DNA of 11,174 nt from CAYLLE01 sp964384485 (lineage in GTDB: Bacteria > Spirochaetota > Spirochaetia > CAYLLE01), in contig CAYLLE010000121.1 in assembly GCA_964384485.1 (NCBI GenBank), forward strand, positions 1-11,174. The letters run 5' to 3'. The notes under the pieces were generated by a model. It was given only the letters and a program-made list of their open reading frames with translations. It ran no database searches and was not told the origin of the DNA. A program made the translations under genes and the position numbers. Shown piece after piece: positions 6,694-11,174 of the stretch (the first letter of the stretch is position 1; the number at the start of each line of letters is the position of its first letter).

Positions 6694-8382
6694 TTAACTA
6701 ACGCCGTACCTCTCAATTAATTCCCGGGCATGTTCAACTGAAACAGAACCGGTCTTGTCTCCCGCCAACATACGCGCAATTTCCCGTATCCTGCCCTCTC
6801 CTTCTATCCTGTCTATTACCGTTATCGTCTTTCCCTCTTTTGCCCTTTTTTCTACCTTAATATGAGTATCGGCTCTTGCCGCGATAGATGCAAGGTGTGT
6901 TATACAGAGAACCTGTTTATGCATAGAAAGATCTTTCAGGTGCTTACCGACTGCCAGAGCAACTTCACCGCCGATACCGGCGTCGATTTCATCAAATACC
7001 ATGCACTGTATTGAATCAGACTCCGCAAGAACTGTCTTTACCGCCAGCATGAGCCGGGAGGTTTCTCCGCCGGAAGCGGTCAGCTGCAGGGGTTTCATCT
7101 CCTCCCCCGGATTCGCAGTAAAACGGAATTCGACCAGGTCGGTACCGTAGAGACCGCAGGAGGGGTTCCCCTTATCATTCTTCCTGGTCTCCACTGTCAC
7201 CGCGAAGACGGATTTGCCCATTCCCAGTGTCCTTAGCACTTTTTCTATTTGCTGCTGCAGATTCTTGGAAGACTTTTTTCTCTCACCGGATATTTCCTGA
7301 GCTTGAGCCGACACTTCTTTTTCCAGACTTCTGATTTTCTCGATAAGCCCCTCTTTATCGGACACCCAGTTCTCCAGCTTCTCGAGCCGCGATTTAGCTT
7401 CTTCGGCATACTGGAGCACCTCTTTAATGGTGCTGCCGTATTTTTTCTCCAGCCGGTGAATGACAGCCAGTCTGGTCTCACATTGTTCTAACTGATCCGG
7501 ACTGAATTCCAGGGAGCCGCGGTAATCCCGTATCGTTTCGTTAACATCTTCCAGTTCATAAAAAAGGTTCGAAAGTCTTTCGGCCAACTCACTTTTATCG
7601 GTATCAATTCCGGCGACATTCTGCATATTCTGAAGAGCGGTTCTTAAGTAGGCCAATGCTCCATTCCGGTTCTCCGCGACCGAATCATATGTCTGATCCA
7701 GCAGACTAAAAAGCCGTTCGCTTTCCTGCAGTATCCGCTTTTCCCGGTTCAGCTCATCTTCCTCTGCCGGATTCAGTCCTGCCTCTTCTATTTCCTGTAC
7801 TGCGAACCGAAGGATATCAGCTTCCCGCATCCGCTCCCGCTCCGAGGCATTCATATCTTCAAGCTCACGCTTAAGCGCGGTAAGATTCCTGAACTTTGTC
7901 CCGAACCGTTCTACCTCTTCTTCGATCCCGGCGAATTTATCCAGCAAAGCCCGGTGATAATCGGTCTTTAGGAGTGACTGATGTTCATGCTGCCCATGAA
8001 TATCCGCCGCGAGGGAGCCGATATTCTGGAGATCGGCCTTTGTTACCGGTACGGACTGAACATACGCCTGACCGCGGCCGCTCCGTTTTACCGTCCGGCG
8101 CAGTATGATGGTTCCGTCTTCCGGCTGAATATCACGGCTCCGGCACCATTCCAAGGCATCTTTGTTTTCTCCAATTCGCATAATACCGGTAACATCAATC
8201 TCTTCTTCTCCCGTCCGGATGGAGTCAGTTTCTCCTTTGCCGCCCAGAATCAGTCCAAGAGCTCCGATTAAAATAGACTTTCCCGCTCCAGTCTCGCCGG
8301 AGAGAATGTTCAGTCCTTTAGAAAAGGTAATGGTCAGCGAATCTATTATGGCATAATTTCTTATCGTGAGTTCCTCAAGCAT
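6694..8382 (-). CDS. recN: DNA repair ATPase RecN
   Basis: SMC-like ATPase acting early in double-strand break repair by holding DNA ends or sister chromatids together for RecA-dependent recombination. The 562 residues match the family length. The N-terminal half-ATPase has LTIRNYAIIDSL and Walker A GETGAGKS (29-36), with the RecN-typical DIHGQHEHQSLL (127-138). Long coiled-coil arms cover about 155-380 with a shorter central region, and the C-terminal half-ATPase has signature SGGETSRLML (437-446), Walker B MVFDEIDAGIGG (461-472) and the switch segment CITHLASIAARAD (493-505). The start at 8382 has GGAGG 6 nt upstream, inside the last codons of nadK, and the genes overlap by 8 nt. nadK-recN linkage is common in bacteria, often with argR between them; no argR is present here. 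No missing residues were seen. Confidence 0.97.
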   Translation of the reverse strand: MLEELTIRNYAIIDSLTITFSKGLNILSGETGAGKSILIGALGLILGGKGETDSIRTGEEEIDVTGIMRIGENKDALEWCRSRDIQPEDGTIILRRTVKRSGRGQAYVQSVPVTKADLQNIGSLAADIHGQHEHQSLLKTDYHRALLDKFAGIEEEVERFGTKFRNLTALKRELEDMNASERERMREADILRFAVQEIEEAGLNPAEEDELNREKRILQESERLFSLLDQTYDSVAENRNGALAYLRTALQNMQNVAGIDTDKSELAERLSNLFYELEDVNETIRDYRGSLEFSPDQLEQCETRLAVIHRLEKKYGSTIKEVLQYAEEAKSRLEKLENWVSDKEGLIEKIRSLEKEVSAQAQEISGERKKSSKNLQQQIEKVLRTLGMGKSVFAVTVETRKNDKGNPSCGLYGTDLVEFRFTANPGEEMKPLQLTASGGETSRLMLAVKTVLAESDSIQCMVFDEIDAGIGGEVALAVGKHLKDLSMHKQVLCITHLASIAARADTHIKVEKRAKEGKTITVIDRIEGEGRIREIARMLAGDKTGSVSVEHARELIERYGVS

Positions 8383-9232
8383 TCGGTCCTCCGGACCAAT
8401 TCAATTTAGTCCTAAGCACTTCATAAAAGCTCCGCTTGTCTGAGCGTACCAGCCTTACTTTGTCCTCCGCGCGGCGGATACAGATTAGATCTTTAGGCTC
8501 CAGTCTTACCATCTGCTGTCCATCCACCGTAATGATAACTTCCGTCCGCTGTTCTTCCTCTAACTCAATATTGATAACCTCACTTCCAGGAATAACAAAA
8601 GGGCGGTGCGAAAGAGTAAAGGGACAGATAGGATTGATGATCATCGCTTCCATTTCCGGATGAAGAATGGGCCCGCCCGCAGCGGCTGAATACGCGGTGG
8701 AACCCGTGGGAGTCGAGACAATTATTCCGTCAGCCCGGTATCTTCCAACAGGTGTTTCATCCAGACTGACCGATAGCCTGACAATCTTAGACAGACCGGC
8801 GCTTGATATTACGGCGTCGTTCATCCCCCGGTACACCCCGATATTATGCCCGTTCCGGGTTACACTGGCTTCCAGAATCAGCCTTCTATCTTCGCCGAGT
8901 TTCCCATCCAGATACCCCTCCAGAACCTCTTTCCATTCATCCATGGATACTTCGGTGATAAAACCGAAATTCCCCAGATTCACGGCGAGAATGGGTATTT
9001 TTTCCGAGGCTACTACTCTGGAGGAGAAAAGAACCGTTCCGTCTCCTCCCAGGGATACGGCTAAGTCGTATTTTTGTTTGATTTGCGGTTCTTCTGTTTT
9101 CCCTTTAAATCCGAAAACATCAACCTTGATATTCCGGTCTGAAAGATACCGGGAAATGACGTCAATCATGGGCTGGGCGTCCTTTTTCAGCATGTTCACA
9201 ATGAGAAGCACATTCCGTATCTGTCTGGACAT
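8375..9232 (-). CDS. nadK: NAD kinase
   Basis: Phosphorylates NAD+ to NADP+ using ATP or polyphosphate; a cytoplasmic enzyme and the main source of NADP. Diagnostic motifs are LGGDGT (61-66, numbered from the 9232 start), AVNLGNFGFITEV, the NAD-binding and fold region RADGIIVSTPTGSTAYS, then AGGPILHPEMEAMIINPICPF with LSHRPFVIP. The product is 285 aa, normal for bacterial NadK. An in-frame TTG at 9265 would add 11 residues, but its GGAG is only 3 nt away, whereas ATG 9232 has GAGGG at 7 nt and gives the usual short family N-terminus. The gene follows a structured gap after the DegT-like gene and overlaps recN by 8 nt. All motifs are complete. Confidence 0.96.
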   Translation of the reverse strand: MSRQIRNVLLIVNMLKKDAQPMIDVISRYLSDRNIKVDVFGFKGKTEEPQIKQKYDLAVSLGGDGTVLFSSRVVASEKIPILAVNLGNFGFITEVSMDEWKEVLEGYLDGKLGEDRRLILEASVTRNGHNIGVYRGMNDAVISSAGLSKIVRLSVSLDETPVGRYRADGIIVSTPTGSTAYSAAAGGPILHPEMEAMIINPICPFTLSHRPFVIPGSEVINIELEEEQRTEVIITVDGQQMVRLEPKDLICIRRAEDKVRLVRSDKRSFYEVLRTKLNWSGGPNA

Positions 9233-9276
9233 ACCGTATCCCTCGTCAATTATATACCGGTTCAATCACTCCGAGA

Positions 9277-9303
9277 ATTTTACCTGTCGGAATACTTTAT
9301 CAA
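9277..9303 (-). promoter_or_regulatory. Possible nadK-recN promoter
   Basis: Minus strand: -35 TTGATA (9298-9303, 5 of 6), a short 15-nt spacer and -10 TAAAAT (9277-9282, 5 of 6). The transcript would start near 9270 and give a ~38-nt leader before ATG 9232. The spacer is shorter than usual, so this is tentative. Confidence 0.33.
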
Positions 9304-9343
9304 AGTTTTAAAAACTATTGTAGGCCGTCTGAGCAATATCATG

Positions 9344-9516
9344 GAGTGTTTACAGCAATTCCCGGTCAACACTTTGTAAGATTCAGAAGTGGCCATAATT
9401 ACATATAATATATAAATTTAGATCGGGTTGACCGGAATTGCCGCATATTTTTTTCGCGGAAAAACGGCAATTTCCGGCGTTACCGATTTATGTAATTGTT
9501 TGAGTGTTTACGGCAA
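9344..9516. repeat. Structured intergenic region with repeated and inverted motifs
   Basis: Between the DegT-like gene and nadK lie three copies of one motif: GCAATTCCCGGTCAAC (9355-9370), its near-perfect inverse GTTGACCGGAATTGC (9427-9441) extended to CCGGAATTGCCG (9432-9443), and CGGCAATTTCCGG (9465-9477). The middle copy can pair with either neighbour, but not both. Between copies two and three, TTTTTC (9450-9455) and GAAAAA (9459-9464) form an inner stem. AATTACATA (9397-9405) and TATGTAATT (9489-9497) form an outer arm. A 15-nt direct repeat, GAGTGTTTACRGCAA, occurs at 9344-9358 and 9502-9516; the second copy spans the DegT-like stop codon. No open reading frame fits, and neither strand has a T-run after a stem. 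Possible readings are a regulatory leader for nadK, a mini-repeat element or a processing site. Confidence 0.6.
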
Positions 9517-10548
9517 GCTTGACAATACCTTCCCGGTTTGTTCAATATCTTTTACACCGAGCATGGGATACAGGGGAAAAGCCAGTGTCCTGAGGTATAG
9601 ATTCAGCGCGTTCGGAAAAGCCTTGACGTCATACTCCTCTACAGGATTTTCCTGCAGGTATTCAATTATGGTTCCGCTGAATGCCGGCGCCGTTTCAATT
9701 CCCTTTTTCCGGGCATACGCTGATACCTCTTTCATCCCGGTTTCGAGAAACACAGGAAAGGTATAAAAAACGTTTTCCGCGTCACCCCGCTGGGTAAGCA
9801 TTTTGTGCCGGGACCGCATAAGGGACCGGGAATAAATCCCCGCGATCTCACTTCTTCGGGTAACATACTTCTCCACTTCTTTTACTTGTATGATTCCGAG
9901 GGATGAGTTCATATCGGGGAGAAGAAATTCCTTCGGGTAAGTACCGGCGAGACGCTTCAGTGCGGCTCCGCCTTTTCTGCTGTCGCTGAAAACGGCACAT
10001 CCCCCTCCGGCGGTTATTATATGATCAGCTTCCAATCCCACAAGGATATAATTACCGTAACTTCCCGCTTTTTTTTCTCCGTCATTACTTCCGAGCCCTT
10101 CAGATATATCTTCAATCAGCGGAATACCGAGTTCCGCTATTCCGGAAAGATCCGGAACATAACCTAAAGGATAGGTAACGATAATTGCATCGGATGGTTC
10201 GCCCTTTGCCTGTGATAGGGTTTCCGGTAATAAACATCCGTTTCCGGAATCGACGTCATGGAGTACGGGCTGTATCCCGAAATCCCTAAAAACCTCCCAA
10301 TAAATTCTGGGAGCAAGAGGTGAAATTGAAATTCCGGCTCCTTTTTCGAGCCCCATTTCACGAAGCACAGTTTCAACTGCCCGGCCGAAATCTCTAAATG
10401 CCGCTCCCCCCCGGGAACCGAGATATGTTCCAAGTTCTGAAACAAAATCTTCGGTTATCTTTCCGTGATCAATCCGGTCCGAAACCATACAGGTCAGGAC
10501 AGAATCCATATCTTTTCTTTTTATTGTGGGTTTATATAGAGGAATCAT
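9508..10548 (-). CDS. DegT/DnrJ/EryC1-family protein lacking the PLP lysine
   Basis: The 346-aa product has the fold-type I aminotransferase layout of the DegT/DnrJ/EryC1/StrS family: opening IPLYKPTI, an LHDVD segment (96-100), IEDISEGLGS (145-154) with the conserved Asp147, then AGSYGN, a GGG turn (181-183), RRSEIAGIYSRSL and the closing LAFPLYPMLGVKDIE. The position that normally holds the Schiff-base lysine (SFHxxKxITxxEGG in relatives) reads GLEADHIITAGGG, with Asp175 in place of Lys. The SGT-type phosphate-binding site is also altered (RDFGRA, 52-57). Ordinary PLP transamination is therefore unlikely; a dehydratase-like variant, a sugar-binding role or a partner subunit is possible. The reading frame is intact on both sides. 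It starts 3 nt after the cheW stop without a clear ribosome site, so coupled translation is likely. Confidence 0.82.
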   Translation of the reverse strand: MIPLYKPTIKRKDMDSVLTCMVSDRIDHGKITEDFVSELGTYLGSRGGAAFRDFGRAVETVLREMGLEKGAGISISPLAPRIYWEVFRDFGIQPVLHDVDSGNGCLLPETLSQAKGEPSDAIIVTYPLGYVPDLSGIAELGIPLIEDISEGLGSNDGEKKAGSYGNYILVGLEADHIITAGGGCAVFSDSRKGGAALKRLAGTYPKEFLLPDMNSSLGIIQVKEVEKYVTRRSEIAGIYSRSLMRSRHKMLTQRGDAENVFYTFPVFLETGMKEVSAYARKKGIETAPAFSGTIIEYLQENPVEEYDVKAFPNALNLYLRTLAFPLYPMLGVKDIEQTGKVLSSLP

Positions 10549-10551
10549 TTG

Positions 10552-11031
10552 TTATGTTGTCATGCTTTCCAGCTGTCTCAGCTCTTTTATATTGAATAAC
10601 CGTTCTATATCAAGAATTATTAGGTACGTATCTTCCCGGTTTGCAACTCCCTGGATATATTCCGCTCCGATACCGGATAACATCTGCGGCGGGGGCTGGA
10701 TTTCGTGGGATTTCACCGTAAGCACACGGGAGACTTTATCAATAATCACAGCTAAGAGTACACCGTCTACATCCAGGATGATGAAACCGCTCAACAGCTT
10801 GTCTTCTTCGCTTAATGAGGGAGTCTTTAAATGAAAACGTTTGTGCAGATTGATTACCGGAATAATATCACCCCGCAGATTGAAAATACCTTCCACAAAA
10901 GGAGGAGCATTCGGAATGGACCGGACATCTTCAATTTTGACGATACCCTCAACGTCCATTATATCTATTCCATACCATTCTTCCCCGAGCTGAAAGGTGA
11001 CCAGCTGCAGATCGGTATCCTTATCTCCCAT
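10552..11031 (-). CDS. cheW: CheW chemotaxis adaptor
   Basis: A cytoplasmic scaffold that links chemoreceptors to the histidine kinase CheA. The 159 aa form a single CheW (SH3-like double barrel) domain: LQLVTFQLGEEWYGIDI (8-24), the motif SIPNAPPFVEGIFNLRGDIIPVINL (38-62, including the NLRG turn), ILDVDGVLLAVIIDKVSRVL and the closing GVANREDTYLIILDIERLF. There is no receiver or kinase domain, so it is a standalone CheW rather than CheV. The start at 11031 has a strong AGGAGG (11039-11044) 7 nt upstream. Downstream is the DegT-like gene with a 3-nt gap. No cheA, cheY or receptor gene is in the window, so this is an isolated chemotaxis gene, probably one of several cheW copies. Confidence 0.95.
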   Translation of the reverse strand: MGDKDTDLQLVTFQLGEEWYGIDIMDVEGIVKIEDVRSIPNAPPFVEGIFNLRGDIIPVINLHKRFHLKTPSLSEEDKLLSGFIILDVDGVLLAVIIDKVSRVLTVKSHEIQPPPQMLSGIGAEYIQGVANREDTYLIILDIERLFNIKELRQLESMTT

Positions 11032-11069
11032 ATTCGCTCCTCCTCGGTACAGTCATATTAATTACTATT

Positions 11070-11098
11070 ACTATAATGCAGTTGCGCAGAAAACTCAA
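11070..11098 (-). promoter_or_regulatory. Promoter of cheW
   Basis: Minus strand: -35 TTGAGT (11093-11098, 4 of 6), a 17-nt spacer and -10 TATAGT (11070-11075, 5 of 6). The transcript would begin near 11063, leaving a leader of about 31 nt that contains the AGGAGG ribosome site. This would let cheW be expressed independently of the rRNA operon upstream. Confidence 0.55.
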
Positions 11099-11120
11099 AA
11101 CCTTCATTACGAAGTTTATT

Positions 11121-11143
11121 AAAAAGAAAACCGCAGGAGCCGG
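11121..11143 (-). terminator. Possible rRNA operon terminator
   Basis: Directly after the 5S end, the minus strand reads CCGGCTCCTGCGG (11143-11131), a short GC hairpin with a 3-4 bp stem, followed by TTTTCTTTTT (11130-11121). The position and T-tract suit a rho-independent terminator, but the stem is short. Confidence 0.38.
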
Positions 11144-11152
11144 AAAAAGCAA

Positions 11153-11174
11153 CTTGGCAGTGTCCTACTCTCCC
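11153..11174 (-). rRNA. rrf: 5S rRNA, 3' end only
   Basis: The minus strand at the window edge reads GGGAGAGTAGGACACTGCC and then AAG, which matches the conserved 3' end of bacterial 5S rRNA (GGGAGAGTAGGxCxxTGCC). Only about 22 nt are present; the rest lies beyond the right edge. The exact 3' end is uncertain by a few bases. It indicates that an rRNA operon, transcribed in the same direction as cheW, ends here. Confidence 0.8.

Noticed and set aside
9245..9256. TATAAT-like sequence just upstream of the nadK ATG as a promoter -10
   Set aside because: No acceptable -35 lies 16-18 nt upstream, and it would place the transcript start almost on the start codon.
8667..9311. Long plus-strand open frame (214 codons) opposite nadK
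   Set aside because: It is the antisense of a gene with full NAD kinase motifs, has no recognisable domain and low-complexity Ser/Pro/Arg-rich content typical of shadow frames.
9355..9477. CRISPR array
   Set aside because: The repeat copies are few, in alternating orientation and unevenly spaced, with no cas genes.
9344..9516. Insertion sequence or MITE with terminal inverted repeats
   Set aside because: The outer repeats are direct, not inverted, and no target-site duplication was found; kept only as a structured repeat region.
9950..10100. Frameshift or pseudogene explanation for the missing lysine in the DegT-like gene
   Set aside because: The frame continues through recognisable family motifs on both sides of Asp175, so a local indel is not supported.

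Overview
This window looks like ordinary chromosomal sequence from a spirochaete, probably a Treponema/Spirochaeta-type member of the Spirochaetales. That placement is an inference. It rests on the pairing of a DUF4912 protein with a GH57/DUF1957 glucan branching enzyme, on the cheW / DegT-like / nadK / recN gene order, which I recall from treponemes but could not check, and on moderate base composition. Nearly all genes lie on the minus strand, so the window reads most naturally from right to left. I see no phage, plasmid, insertion sequence, CRISPR array or tRNA.

Right end to 5773 (minus strand): the 3' tail of a 5S rRNA (about 11153-11174) closes an rRNA operon that lies outside the window. 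After a weak terminator-like hairpin comes a good promoter and cheW (chemotaxis adaptor). A DegT/DnrJ/EryC1-fold protein follows 3 nt later; its PLP-binding lysine position is occupied by Asp. A structured 242-nt gap (9266-9507 if nadK starts at 9265; 275 nt to the preferred start at 9232) holds three related copies of a GGCAATTCCGG-type motif that can pair in two mutually exclusive ways. Then come nadK (NAD kinase) and recN (SMC-like repair ATPase), overlapping by 8 nt, and a helical protein of unknown function.

Middle: cdd (cytidine deaminase, 5367-5780) is the only plus-strand gene. Its stop codon overlaps that of the unknown helical gene by 8 nt, tail to tail. Its promoter overlaps, base for base at the -10, the promoter of the divergent minus-strand operon to its left.

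Left: the minus-strand operon encodes a membrane-anchored beta-propeller-like protein, an exported M23 (LytM) peptidase with all metal and catalytic residues present, and a zinc-ribbon class I methyltransferase. The three genes are packed with no gap or a 4-nt overlap. A separate promoter then drives a DUF4912 protein and the GH57 1,4-alpha-glucan branching enzyme (glycogen/alpha-glucan metabolism).

The gene content is mostly housekeeping: NADP supply, recombinational repair, pyrimidine salvage, wall remodelling, glycogen branching and chemotaxis. I found no convincing new multi-gene defence or mobile system. The best leads are the alternative-pairing region before nadK, the lysine-less DegT protein co-transcribed with cheW, and the overlapping divergent promoters at cdd.
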